Source: Leptospira paudalimensis
GTDB lineage: Bacteria > Spirochaetota > Leptospiria > Leptospirales > Leptospiraceae
Length of the DNA: 64,000 nucleotides
Assembly (NCBI RefSeq): GCF_026151345.1
Contig: NZ_JAMQPR010000001.1
Coordinates: 1,222,231 to 1,286,230, forward strand
Direction: 5' to 3'
Notes under the pieces: model-generated
What the model was told of the DNA's origin: nothing
The model's database searches: none
The model's input: the letters and a program-made list of their open reading frames with translations, nothing else
Made by a program: the position numbers and the translations under genes
Shown: one piece after another, positions 17,797 through 26,510 of the stretch
Layout: every line of letters starts with the position of its first letter
How positions within the stretch are numbered: the stretch's first letter is position 1

Positions 17797-19411
17797 ATTT
17801 TTTACGGTATAGGTTGTGTTGTCGAATCAATTGAACCAATTTCCCATATGGGTACAAATGAATTCCTTTTTGGTAGTTTTGATACCCAATTTCAAAGATG
17901 AATTTCCATTGTTTCCATAAAATGGAATAACTTTGTAAGATCGAAAACTTGGGATCATATAAATTGGTAGATTCACTTGTCACTCCATTCAGTTCGATGA
18001 TTTTAAATCCTTTTCCGTCTCGGAATTTTTTTACATCTTGAAACCGTATATCAAACCTTCCGAAATAAAATCCTTTGGTCCTGTCTCCTATTTTGATCAA
18101 TTCTGTTTTTAGTTTGTTTGTGAGGAGATAACCTCCGTCCTGGAACATACAACCTTGGATATGGTTTCCGATGGAACCTATCCTTCGTTTTTCTCCAAGT
18201 GGTATGATTTGCTGTAATTTTCCAAGATTGTGTTTTTTATGAGTTTCCATTTGGAAACGGAATCTGGGATGATTTTCGATCAATGATTCTAATGTTGAAA
18301 TTCCATCTCCAATGATCTCAGGAAACACTTTGTCAGTCACAGAAAAAATCATTCCTTGTGATTCATCGGGATACCTGCAGTAAAAAATTCCTACTTCAAA
18401 CGGTCCTTCTATCCATTCTTGCAACAACCAATCGATAGGATAGTTGTATAAAACTTGTTTGAGTTCACTCATCGTATGGATTTTTTGTACCAGAAAGCCT
18501 CTTTCACCTTTGTCTGGTTTTGCGATGATTGGAAACTTAATTTTGTTTATGGTAAGCCACTGTTTGATCAATGTTTCTGGATCTTGTATGCCAGAAGAGA
18601 CCAAACAAGATTTGGCTATGTATTTGTTTGGAATGAGGTTTAAGATATCGTATTTCGATTCGCCAGCGATCCCGGAGGCGATGATTCCTGGATTTGTTGC
18701 TGTGAGATATCGTATTCCTCTATACCGAATGGACAAATAAAAGAGATAAGGTATGAGTGGAAGATAAAAGAGGGTGCTTGGCCAAAATTCCATTTGGAAT
18801 AACTTGGTCCATTGCAGTGTAACCCTTTTTCTCTTTTCGGGAATGAGAATTGTTTGGAAAAAAAGATAGAACCCATAAAAACTAAGTCCAATTCCAATAC
18901 TTGTCCACAAATTGGATTGGTTAAAATAATATTCACTGATCCACTTTCCATAATAAAATACCAAGGATACGAATAAAGTGGTCCAAATCAAAACAGCAAA
19001 AAAACTACTCCATACAAAAATGAAAAATGGCATTTTAAAATACCCACTCATGAGGTAGAGAGGTAACCTAGTTCCCGGTAAAAAACGAGAAATCATCACT
19101 GAAAGACTAAACTTTGATTGCCAATGTTTGTAAAGAGTTTGTGAACTAATTTTGGATTCCCAGTTTTGGATTGGTTTCCATAATTTTAAATACGATCCAA
19201 AAAAGAATCCGACAAAATAAAGCAGTAAATCACCTACGAAAATTCCAAGTCCAGTCACAATGATTGCATGTAATAATAGAAGTTTTCCTTCTTTCGCAAG
19301 TAAACCAGAGGTGATACAGGTTAAGTCTTCTGATACAAAGGTAGAAAAAAAGAGAATTAGAAATAAATTTCCCACTACAGACGAATTTTGTATTTTTTTG
19401 GAATTGGTCAA
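17771..19411 (-). CDS. Fusion of a DedA/VTT membrane domain and an ATP-grasp ligase domain
   Basis: Residues about 15-190 look like the DedA (VTT/SNARE-associated) membrane domain: re-entrant hydrophobic segments, GDLLLYFVGFFFGSYL, and the signature SVMISRFLPGTRLPLYLMSGYFKMPFFIF. Another hydrophobic stretch (residues 210-230) leads to a soluble region with ATP-grasp features: FPIIAKPDKGERGFLVQKI (nucleotide-binding lysine), LLQEWIEGPFEVGIFYCRYP (substrate face), YFGRFDIRF and KIIELNGVTSESTNLYDP, whose Glu and Asn would bind magnesium. DedA proteins move or flip lipids; ATP-grasp enzymes join a carboxylate to an amine or thiol. Together they suggest a lipid-linked ligation at the membrane. There is no frameshift at the junction. 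Confidence 0.75.
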   Translation of the reverse strand: MTNSKKIQNSSVVGNLFLILFFSTFVSEDLTCITSGLLAKEGKLLLLHAIIVTGLGIFVGDLLLYFVGFFFGSYLKLWKPIQNWESKISSQTLYKHWQSKFSLSVMISRFLPGTRLPLYLMSGYFKMPFFIFVWSSFFAVLIWTTLFVSLVFYYGKWISEYYFNQSNLWTSIGIGLSFYGFYLFFQTILIPEKRKRVTLQWTKLFQMEFWPSTLFYLPLIPYLFYLSIRYRGIRYLTATNPGIIASGIAGESKYDILNLIPNKYIAKSCLVSSGIQDPETLIKQWLTINKIKFPIIAKPDKGERGFLVQKIHTMSELKQVLYNYPIDWLLQEWIEGPFEVGIFYCRYPDESQGMIFSVTDKVFPEIIGDGISTLESLIENHPRFRFQMETHKKHNLGKLQQIIPLGEKRRIGSIGNHIQGCMFQDGGYLLTNKLKTELIKIGDRTKGFYFGRFDIRFQDVKKFRDGKGFKIIELNGVTSESTNLYDPKFSILQSYSILWKQWKFIFEIGYQNYQKGIHLYPYGKLVQLIRQHNLYRKKFSRLEKSP

Positions 19412-19468
19412 TTGAAATCATATTTTTAATGTTTGCATCCAATCTTCTTATTTGATGACTTAATCCAA

Positions 19469-20011
19469 ATGCCAAAAATATTGATCCAGTTGTTCCATCC
19501 ATTTTTGGAAAAATCGAAAGCAAATCAAATGTTATTAGATTCCATACCCATCTCTGATCATATCACCTTACGAGACTTATATGAAATATATCCTAATTTT
19601 ACGATTGATGTCAAATTGGAACAAAAGATTCTTTTGGAACATGATGTAATCCTCTTCCAACATCCTTTTTATTGGTACAGTTGCCCACCACTCATGAAAC
19701 AATGGATCGATTTTGTTTTAGAAGATGGTTGGGCCTATGGTAAAAATGGAAATGTATTAAATGGTAAAAAATGGATCCAAACCATTACCACAGGTGGATC
19801 CGAAAATGCATATAAGGAAGACGGCTTTCATAAGCATCCTATTGAGGACTTTCTACTACCATTTCGAAGGACAGCAGAGCTCTGTAAGATGGACTACCAA
19901 TCTCCTTTTTTGGTCCAAGGTACATTCCAATTAAAAGAAGGAGATTTCCAAAAAGAATCCCTTCGTTATCGAAATTTCATTCTTTCATACTTAGAGGCAA
20001 AACATGGGTGA
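19469..20011 (+). CDS. NAD(P)H quinone oxidoreductase, KefF/KefG-like
   Basis: ATG 19469 places the flavodoxin-like start correctly (PKILIQLFHPFLEKSKANQ), so the upstream in-frame TTG at 19433 is rejected. HDVILFQHPFYWYSCPPLMKQWIDFVLEDGWAYG and GKKWIQTITTGGSENAY are hallmarks of the KefF/MdaB flavoprotein family. It overlaps the antiporter gene by eight bases, the arrangement of kefF-kefC, where the flavoprotein binds and activates the potassium efflux system during electrophile stress. It probably acts as that cytoplasmic ancillary subunit. Confidence 0.85.
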   Translation: MPKILIQLFHPFLEKSKANQMLLDSIPISDHITLRDLYEIYPNFTIDVKLEQKILLEHDVILFQHPFYWYSCPPLMKQWIDFVLEDGWAYGKNGNVLNGKKWIQTITTGGSENAYKEDGFHKHPIEDFLLPFRRTAELCKMDYQSPFLVQGTFQLKEGDFQKESLRYRNFILSYLEAKHG

Positions 20012-21860
20012 GGTCAATTTTTTCATTCAAGCAATCATTTATCTTACAAGTGCCATCATTATGGTTCCCATTGCCAATCGATTGGGACTTGGTTCCGTCC
20101 TTGGGTATTTGGTTGCAGGCATTGTCATTGGACCTTTTGTTTTTGGTTTTGTGGGAACGGAAGGAAAAGACCTTTTGCATTTTGCAGAATTTGGTGTTGT
20201 AATGATGTTATTTGCAATTGGTTTAGAATTGGAATTAAACCTGTTATGGAGGTTAAAGTTCTGGTTACTCGGGTTAGGTGGTCTTCAGTTAGTATTAACG
20301 ACTCTTTTCGTGTTTTTATTTTCCATAGGTTTTCAATTTTCTTGGAAATCCTCAATTGCGCTCGGATTCATCTTATCTCTCTCTTCTACAGCAATTGTTT
20401 TACAAACCTTAAAAGAAAAAGGATTGATGAAATCCATTTCTGGGCAAGCTTCGTTTTCAATCCTTCTCTTCCAGGACATGGCAGTGATTCCGATTCTTGC
20501 CATCTTCCCTATGTTAAGTGAAGGAGATTCTGCCACAAACGACCATGGACATTCTCTTGTGGACCATTTGCCTGGTTACCAAAAAACACTTGTTGTCCTT
20601 TTTGTAGTGATTGGGATTATTTTGATTGGTAGGTATATCTTAAGTCCCATTTTTCGATTGATCGCCAAGTCTGGAAGTCGAGAGATTTTTACGGGTGCAA
20701 GTTTGTTACTTGTGATTGCCATCTCAGTCCTAATGACTTCTGTGGGAGTTTCTGCGGCACTTGGAACTTTCCTTGCAGGAGTTGTGCTTGCAAGTAGTGA
20801 ATTTCGACATGAATTGGAAAGTAATATAGAACCATTTAAAGGTTTGTTACTTGGTTTGTTTTTTTTAAGTGTGGGTGCTTCCATGGAACTCCCTGTCGTA
20901 TTCCAACACCCAATGAAAATTGTAGGCATAGTTGTAGGCATTATCTTTCTAAAAGCTCTCGTATTACTCCTACTTGGTTTTTTGTTTAAACTTCCCTTAG
21001 ACCAAAATTTATACATGGCCTTGGCATTATCACAAGTAGGAGAGTTTTCTTTCGTTTTATTTGGATACTCCGAAGGATTGGGAATTTTTGATAAGGACAC
21101 AATTGTAATCCTTGTTGCCTGTGTTGCTCTTAGTATGGCCTTTACACCCATATTATTATTGTTATATGAAAAGACAATTTTTGAAGCCTTACAATCGAAG
21201 GCACCTAAGAAACAAACAAACCAAACCTTAGAAAAAGAAGAAAATCCAGTGATCATATGTGGATTTGGTCGTTTTGGAAATATGGTAGGCAGGTTTTTAC
21301 GATCAAATGGGATTGGGATTACAATTTTAGATTATGATGCGGATCGAGTGGAGATGCTTGGTCGATTTGGATTTAAAGTATTTTTTGGAGATGCAACACG
21401 AATTGAACTTTTGGAAAGTGCTGGTTTAGAACATGCCAAAGTATTGGTAGCAGCCCTTGACCATCCCGAAAAACAACACGAACTCATCCGTAATGTAAAA
21501 CACCATTATCCAAATTTACAAATTGTTGCCAGAGCCGGGGATCGAGAAGAAGCATATGACTTAAAAGAAATGGGACTTTCTTTCATTTACCGCGAAACCA
21601 GAGAAACTGCAGTGAAGTTAGGTGGGGATGTTTTGAAATTATTGGGAACGAGATCCTATGCAGCAGAACGCGCTAAAAATTTATTCCTAACACATGATGA
21701 TGAAACCTTCCATGAACTATTTGACTTACGTAAAGACCGAGTCCAGTACATTAGCCTTGCCAAACAAAGGAATTCTGAATTGGAACGTTTGATGTTTGTT
21801 GATTTGGGAAAAGAAGACGAATTGGATTTGGATTCTTGGAGTGAAATGGAACGATTGTAA
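20004..21860 (+). CDS. Glutathione-regulated potassium/proton antiporter, KefB/KefC-like
   Basis: The N-terminal 390 residues form a CPA2 antiporter with about 12-13 helices, including GSVLGYLVAGIVIGPFVFGFV, the ion-site stretch SFSILLFQDMAVIPILAIFP and SVGVSAALGTFLAGVVLASSEFRHELE. The cytoplasmic end has an RCK (TrkA-N) domain beginning VIICGFGRFGNMVGRFL, the NAD-binding glycine motif, with acidic strand-2 end LDYDADRVEML. The protein would export potassium in exchange for protons, acidifying the cytoplasm under toxic electrophile stress. The ancillary gene upstream supports a Kef function. KefB versus KefC cannot be decided. Confidence 0.85.
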   Translation: MGEVNFFIQAIIYLTSAIIMVPIANRLGLGSVLGYLVAGIVIGPFVFGFVGTEGKDLLHFAEFGVVMMLFAIGLELELNLLWRLKFWLLGLGGLQLVLTTLFVFLFSIGFQFSWKSSIALGFILSLSSTAIVLQTLKEKGLMKSISGQASFSILLFQDMAVIPILAIFPMLSEGDSATNDHGHSLVDHLPGYQKTLVVLFVVIGIILIGRYILSPIFRLIAKSGSREIFTGASLLLVIAISVLMTSVGVSAALGTFLAGVVLASSEFRHELESNIEPFKGLLLGLFFLSVGASMELPVVFQHPMKIVGIVVGIIFLKALVLLLLGFLFKLPLDQNLYMALALSQVGEFSFVLFGYSEGLGIFDKDTIVILVACVALSMAFTPILLLLYEKTIFEALQSKAPKKQTNQTLEKEENPVIICGFGRFGNMVGRFLRSNGIGITILDYDADRVEMLGRFGFKVFFGDATRIELLESAGLEHAKVLVAALDHPEKQHELIRNVKHHYPNLQIVARAGDREEAYDLKEMGLSFIYRETRETAVKLGGDVLKLLGTRSYAAERAKNLFLTHDDETFHELFDLRKDRVQYISLAKQRNSELERLMFVDLGKEDELDLDSWSEMERL

Positions 21861-21893
21861 GTTGGTTAGAAAAAGAGTGTTTTGAAAAAAAGA

Positions 21894-21935
21894 ATTCCCG
21901 AATGGTCGTTTTTACCTTTTCGGGAATAAATTTTT
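21894..21935 (+). terminator. Rho-independent terminator after the Kef genes
   Basis: ATTCCCGAA (21894-21902) pairs perfectly with TTCGGGAAT (21919-21927) across a 16-base loop, followed by a run of T residues from about 21931. Confidence 0.7.
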
Positions 21936-21954
21936 TTCGATGGTTTGATTTTTG

Positions 21955-22059
21955 TTGGCTTCAAGTTAAAAATTGTCCGAGAAGCCAATTTGATTGGGAC
22001 GATAGGGTTTGGTTTCCGTTTCTCTTTCATAGTATTTAGACTAAATAGAGAAACGGAAA
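21955..22059. repeat. Two further perfect hairpins between convergent kef and cyclophilin genes
   Basis: TTGGCTTC (21955-21962) pairs with GAAGCCAA (21981-21988). Then a 13-base perfect inverted repeat pairs TTTCCGTTTCTCT (22013-22025) with AGAGAAACGGAAA (22047-22059) around a 21-base loop. The 13-base hairpin lies 12 bases beyond the cyclophilin stop and probably ends or protects that minus-strand RNA. The middle hairpin is unexplained. Confidence 0.55.
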
Positions 22060-22071
22060 AGGAAACAACCT

Positions 22072-22584
22072 TTATTTTTTAGAATCTAAGATCTGGTTCC
22101 ACTCATCCAAATACGGTTTAGCCACTTCCAATACTGAAGAGGCATCTCCTTCAATCGTAATGGATTCAATTTTATCTCCCTGTTGGATGGAGTTCACAAC
22201 TTCTTGGTCAGAGGCATCAACCACGGAACCAAACACAGAATGTTTTCCATCAAGCCATGGAGTTGGAACATGTGTGATAAAAAATTGACTTCCATTGGTT
22301 CCAGGGCCTGCATTTGCCATTGAAAGGATTCCTGGTTTGTTGTGTTTTAAACTGGAATCAAATTCATCGCGGAATTTATACCCAGGTCCACCCGTTCCAG
22401 TTCCCTGTGGACAACCACCTTGGATCATAAAATCAGCAATGACTCGGTGGAATTTTAATCCATCATAGAATTTCCTTTGTGCCAAATTCACAAAGTTGGC
22501 AACCGTATTCGGTGTTTTGTCAGGAGTAAGATCGATTCGGATTTCACCTTTATTGGTTTTGATAACAGCGCGTAAAGTACTCAT
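22072..22584 (-). CDS. Peptidyl-prolyl cis-trans isomerase, cyclophilin type
   Basis: The 170-residue single-domain cyclophilin shows [27 protein letters not shown] (catalytic Arg and substrate groove), [35 protein letters not shown] and the usual [18 protein letters not shown]. No signal peptide is seen, so it is cytoplasmic. It speeds proline isomerisation in folding proteins. The Trp in PTPWLDGKH is the residue associated with cyclosporin binding in this family. ATG 22584 is used; an in-frame GTG at 22593 is possible. Confidence 0.93.
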   Translation of the reverse strand: MSTLRAVIKTNKGEIRIDLTPDKTPNTVANFVNLAQRKFYDGLKFHRVIADFMIQGGCPQGTGTGGPGYKFRDEFDSSLKHNKPGILSMANAGPGTNGSQFFITHVPTPWLDGKHSVFGSVVDASDQEVVNSIQQGDKIESITIEGDASSVLEVAKPYLDEWNQILDSKK

Positions 22585-22690
22585 ACCTTTCACTCAATTT
22601 CTTTAAATTCCCCTGGCAAGTCGAAAAAAGGTTTGAGTTCTGATAGAAATAGAAGTTATACTTTTAGCGATTTTGGAAATGGGTAAAGTT

Positions 22691-23245
22691 ATGAATCGAA
22701 CCATCATTGTTTCTCTCCTACTAATTACAGTTTCAATAGTGGCAAAACCCGTTGAAAAACAAAAAAAACAACCAAAACTAAAACCCATCCCAAATCGGCT
22801 TATCGACTATGGTGAATTCAAAAAAATTGTCAATCGATCTGAATCAGAACGCGAAAACCACCGCCTAACGGAGGATCAGTTTTTGAAAATGATGTCAGAA
22901 GATGGTGTTGTTGTCCTTGATGCAAGGAGCGAATATCGGTTTCGTTTATTGCATATCAAAGGTGCAGTGAATTTACCTTTTACCGAATTTACAAAAGACA
23001 GTTTGGCTACTGTGATCCCAGAACCAAAATCCAAAATTTTAATTTATTGTAATAATAATTTTGAAGGCAACGAACAAGCGTTTGCAGCCAAAAGCCCGGC
23101 GGCTTCCTTAAATTTATCTACTTACAATTCTCTAAAAGCGTATGGTTATTCAAACATTTTCGAATTGGGCCCACTACTGGATGTGAACCAAACCAAATTA
23201 CCTCTAGTGAGTGAACCAAAAGAAAACCAAGCTCCCGCGGAATGA
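22691..23245 (+). CDS. Exported rhodanese-like domain protein
   Basis: ATG 22691 gives a signal peptide (NRTIIVSLLLITVSIVAKP), followed by a Lys/Pro-rich linker. The rhodanese fold is seen in VVVLDARSEYRFRLLHIKGAVNLPFTEF and ILIYCNNNFEGNEQAFAAKS. The cysteine in IYCNNN is where the sulfur-carrying residue belongs, but the loop lacks the usual glycine and arginine spacing, so catalytic sulfurtransfer is doubtful. A periplasmic sulfur- or redox-handling role is possible. It ends before a strong bidirectional hairpin. Confidence 0.72.
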   Translation: MNRTIIVSLLLITVSIVAKPVEKQKKQPKLKPIPNRLIDYGEFKKIVNRSESERENHRLTEDQFLKMMSEDGVVVLDARSEYRFRLLHIKGAVNLPFTEFTKDSLATVIPEPKSKILIYCNNNFEGNEQAFAAKSPAASLNLSTYNSLKAYGYSNIFELGPLLDVNQTKLPLVSEPKENQAPAE

Positions 23246-23326
23246 ACCAAATCGAAATCAATACTTGTGAGTTTGGATCCTAGTTGATTGGATTTGAGAT
23301 TGGAAATGGGTGAGAAGGTGAGATAA

Positions 23327-23358
23327 CCTGCAGAGAAAAACATTCGATTCTCTGCAGG
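23327..23358. terminator. Bidirectional terminator hairpin between convergent genes
   Basis: A perfect 11-base inverted repeat (CCTGCAGAGAA 23327-23337, TTCTCTGCAGG 23348-23358, ten-base loop) lies between the rhodanese gene and the lipoprotein gene that converges on it. T-runs are short on both sides. Confidence 0.65.
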
Positions 23359-23378
23359 AAAATCTGATAAAAGAAAAT

Positions 23379-24614
23379 CTATTTATTTTTGAATTCGATT
23401 TCCACAACTCCACGTTTGGAACTGTTGATGTTGAGAGTTTTGCTACTCAAAAAACGGAAACTAGAATCCTTTTTATACATGAGCTCTTCTGCAAACATTG
23501 ATTCCTTTCCTGGATAAGTAAGTTCCCATTCAGATCCATTCATTTCTGTTTTACGATCATTGATTTGTTTCACCGATGTGTATTCCATCAAATCGTTTTT
23601 GAAATTAATTGCATCTTCCAAAGCAAGTCCTTTGAACTTTAAGATCACAGTGTTTTGTTCTGTGAGTTTAAACCATTCATCTTTGATTTGTTTTCCTACT
23701 TTTACAGAAACAAGGTTTGCCCAGTCTTTCACTGCTTGTTCTCTGGAAACTTCTTGGGTAATGTCAGCACCTCGGCCTTCCAAACTCCCTGATCCAAAAA
23801 TTTTTCCATCACCCCATAATTGGATGATACGGTAAGGGCCTGTTGCCGCTGAACTTAAAAAATCAGTTTTTTTACCGCCAGGTAAGACTACAGGTTTTTG
23901 GTCAGTGGTTGTAACTTTTGCTACAATCAATACTTCCGCACCTGAATCTTGTGCCAGTGTGAGAAGGGGGCTACCTTCTTCTACAGAGGTAAGGTCAAGT
24001 TTTGCAAGGCTAGGATTTTTTTTGAGGAGGGCAGTGAGTTGGGAACTATCGACAACTTTATTCCCTTTTGTACGGAGTTTTTCAATGAGTTCCGCTTCTG
24101 CAATGTTAGTTGCTGATCCAATGGGATAGGATTTTCCATTCACAACGGTTTGGACAAGGACAGCGATCCTTGGGTTTCCTACATCGTCGAGGAGAGCATC
24201 CACAGCTGTAGAAAGTTTTGTTGCTTCCACTTCACAACGGACATTGAGACGGATCATGTCTTGGGTGTCCAATTTCCATTGTTCTTCACTGATGATATCG
24301 TATTTTTTGACAAAACTATCGGTTTTCCCATAGAGTTTGGATCCTAGGGATTGCCCATCAGAAACTCCCGACTTTTCTGTGATTTGTTCTCCCACCAACT
24401 TACGGATGGCATTGAGTTTTGCATCTTTGAGTGCCTTGTTACGGGCAAGGGCCAAGTCTCCTTGGTAAATGGGAGCCTCTCCCATAGCAGTAACCACATT
24501 GTCAGGTAAAGACGGGTTTTTTTGCGCGGAATTGGACCCAGCACATGCCAAGATGGTGAGGACTAGAATCCCAGTATAGGGAGCAATTCGAAGTCGATGA
24601 AGCATGAAGGACAT
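23379..24614 (-). CDS. Lipoprotein with FlgT/CsgG-like domains
   Basis: AAGGAG lies just upstream of ATG 24614, and a second ATG at 24605 is equally possible. Either gives a lipoprotein signal ending ILVLTILAC. The frame is open further upstream to 24740 but that part lacks a signal and overlaps the divergent gene. The domain after the anchor (ARNKALKDAKLNAIRKLVGEQITEKSGVSDGQ) resembles the N-terminal domain of FlgT and LPP20-type lipoproteins. The middle (NPRIAVLVQTVVNGKSYPIGSATNIAEAELIEKL) resembles a FlgT/CsgG alpha-beta domain. An envelope role, perhaps near the flagellar basal body or an export pore, is inferred only from the fold. Confidence 0.6.
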   Translation of the reverse strand: MSFMLHRLRIAPYTGILVLTILACAGSNSAQKNPSLPDNVVTAMGEAPIYQGDLALARNKALKDAKLNAIRKLVGEQITEKSGVSDGQSLGSKLYGKTDSFVKKYDIISEEQWKLDTQDMIRLNVRCEVEATKLSTAVDALLDDVGNPRIAVLVQTVVNGKSYPIGSATNIAEAELIEKLRTKGNKVVDSSQLTALLKKNPSLAKLDLTSVEEGSPLLTLAQDSGAEVLIVAKVTTTDQKPVVLPGGKKTDFLSSAATGPYRIIQLWGDGKIFGSGSLEGRGADITQEVSREQAVKDWANLVSVKVGKQIKDEWFKLTEQNTVILKFKGLALEDAINFKNDLMEYTSVKQINDRKTEMNGSEWELTYPGKESMFAEELMYKKDSSFRFLSSKTLNINSSKRGVVEIEFKNK

Positions 24615-24656
24615 TTCTCCTTGAAGATTTGCTATATTATAGAAACATATACTTAC

Positions 24657-25901
24657 ATGACCAATTACTTTTTTAGGTTTTCTCTCTCGTTTCTTGTCCT
24701 TGCTTGCCATGGGAACACGGTTCCGCAGTTTCGTGTCCACCCCGCTGATTCCAAAGTTCGATTGTCCCAGGACATTTTTTACGAAAAAATCCTTCCTACC
24801 ATGGCGGGAAAAAAATTGATGCTTGCGACAAACCCTTCTGGAATTGGAACAAATCCAAAAAAGATCATTTCATCTCTCGAAAAACACAAAATAACATTAG
24901 AACATTTGATTGGTTTGGAACATGGATTCCTTGGGTTAGAGGAAGAATTTAGCCAAACTCCTGTTACTATGGACTCTACCTTTAATCGTCCATTGTATCA
25001 CATCTATCGGATCAAGGATTCCGAACTAAGAGACTTAGTGAAGGAAGTGGATTTTGTTTTATTTGATGTACAAGATGTGGGAATGCGCTGTTACACATAT
25101 TTAAGTGTACTCAAACGTCTGATGGATGCTTTAAAAAATACAAAAACCAAACTCATTGTTCTCGATCATATCCATGTCGCGATGCACCTCTCACCTATGG
25201 GAGAAAAAATGAGTCCTAAACACCTAAACTTTGCAGGAGAATTTCCTTCCTTACTCATTACGGGGATGACAACTGGAGAAGCTGCCCAATTTTATAATAA
25301 GGAATACTTAAAAGAATCTGTGGATTTGGATGTGATTCCGGTAGAAGGTTATAAACGTGGGATGTACTTTGAGGATACGGGAATCCCTTGGACAACACCT
25401 TCACCTAACTTACCAATGGTGGATTCCGCTAGGAATTATTTATCCCTTGTGTTACTAGAAGGTGTGAATGTATCAGTTGGACGAGGAACCCAAGCCCCTT
25501 TTGTTTATTTTGGTGCACCTTGGATGACAAATCCTGAAGAACTTGCTACAAAACTCAGTGCCATCGGCAACAAATCGTATTATTTTTCAACTGTGTTTTT
25601 TAAACCTACCTTTGGTCCTCATAAGGGAAAAATTTGTTCAGGATTACGTATGAATTTAGTCAGACCAGATTATGATCCTATGTTACTTGCTTATGAACTC
25701 ATTAGGCTTATAAAAGAAACGTATCCAAATGATTTTAAGTGGAGTAAAGGTTCTACAAACCACTGGGTTGACCAATTATGGGGGAATGATCATTTTCGTT
25801 CTGCCATCAACGATGGTAAATCCTATGTTGAGTTTCATAATACCTATCTTAGTGATGAAGAAAAAGAACGAAAAAAAATTGAGCCCTACTTAATCTACTA
25901 A
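24657..25901 (+). CDS. DUF1343 lipoprotein, NamZ-like exo-beta-N-acetylmuramidase
   Basis: ATG 24657 gives a lipoprotein signal (NYFFRFSLSFLVLAC). The family is shown by LMLATNPSGIGTNPKKII, LIGLEHGFLGLEEEF, VDFVLFDVQDVGMRCYTYLSVLKRLMDA, and PWTTPSPNLPMVDSARNYLSLVLLEGVNVSVGRGTQAPFVYFGAPW. DUF1343 proteins include NamZ, which removes terminal MurNAc from peptidoglycan fragments, so a wall-recycling role outside the inner membrane is likely. It is divergent from the FlgT-like lipoprotein with about 42 bases between starts, so the two share one short promoter region. Confidence 0.8.
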   Translation: MTNYFFRFSLSFLVLACHGNTVPQFRVHPADSKVRLSQDIFYEKILPTMAGKKLMLATNPSGIGTNPKKIISSLEKHKITLEHLIGLEHGFLGLEEEFSQTPVTMDSTFNRPLYHIYRIKDSELRDLVKEVDFVLFDVQDVGMRCYTYLSVLKRLMDALKNTKTKLIVLDHIHVAMHLSPMGEKMSPKHLNFAGEFPSLLITGMTTGEAAQFYNKEYLKESVDLDVIPVEGYKRGMYFEDTGIPWTTPSPNLPMVDSARNYLSLVLLEGVNVSVGRGTQAPFVYFGAPWMTNPEELATKLSAIGNKSYYFSTVFFKPTFGPHKGKICSGLRMNLVRPDYDPMLLAYELIRLIKETYPNDFKWSKGSTNHWVDQLWGNDHFRSAINDGKSYVEFHNTYLSDEEKERKKIEPYLIY

Positions 25902-25910
25902 GGATCCAAA

Positions 25911-26507
25911 ATGAAGTTTAAATTTACTTTTTTATTAGCCATTACTGTTTTGTTAGGTGTGGTTCACGCATCGGAAACCAAAATCAAACAAATACCCAAA
26001 CAAAAAACGGCAAAAGTATTAAAGTCTCTTGCCTATGCAACCATACGTTCCACTGTGATGGTGACTCATACCAAATTTGATGAAAGAGAAGTCACTTACC
26101 AAACCTGTTCCGATGATTTTCCAAACATGCCGGGTGACTTTCCATGTAATTTTTTGGATGTAACAGGGGCTACCGACCAAGTGGAAACCGAGTCCGAAGT
26201 GAGTGATGCAGAATTTGCAATGGGAAGGGACCCAGAAGACATGAACCCAAGTGGAAAAATCCACATCAAAGTATCAAAGGAGAAATCACGAAATTTAAAC
26301 GGGACAGTGATTTACCTAGGAGAAGGTGAAAACAAGTTATCTCTTTTTTATTCACCCAAAGGACAAATCTCTCATTACCTATACCAAAAAATGATCGTGA
26401 TCTTTGTGTGGAAGAAAACAGAAGATTCCCCTTCCTTGGCAGAAATTTATTTTGTGAAAGTGAACGATGAATTTTTTCCAGAAGAAGTGAAGGAATTTAC
26501 TTTTTAG
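25911..26507 (+). CDS. Exported protein of unknown function, 198 aa
   Basis: A signal peptide is clear (KFKFTFLLAITVLLGVVHA, then SET). The mature part has a VTYQTCSDDFPNMPGDFPCNFLDV segment with two cysteines that could form a disulfide, an acidic stretch and a beta-rich C terminus. It starts nine bases after the NamZ-like gene and is probably co-transcribed with it. I do not recognise a family. Confidence 0.6.
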   Translation: MKFKFTFLLAITVLLGVVHASETKIKQIPKQKTAKVLKSLAYATIRSTVMVTHTKFDEREVTYQTCSDDFPNMPGDFPCNFLDVTGATDQVETESEVSDAEFAMGRDPEDMNPSGKIHIKVSKEKSRNLNGTVIYLGEGENKLSLFYSPKGQISHYLYQKMIVIFVWKKTEDSPSLAEIYFVKVNDEFFPEEVKEFTF

Positions 26508-26510
26508 TCC

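Noticed and set aside
20576..21256. A 226-codon minus-strand frame inside the Kef antiporter gene
   Set aside because: It is antisense to a well-supported membrane protein and its composition is that of a shadow; no binding site or homology is seen.
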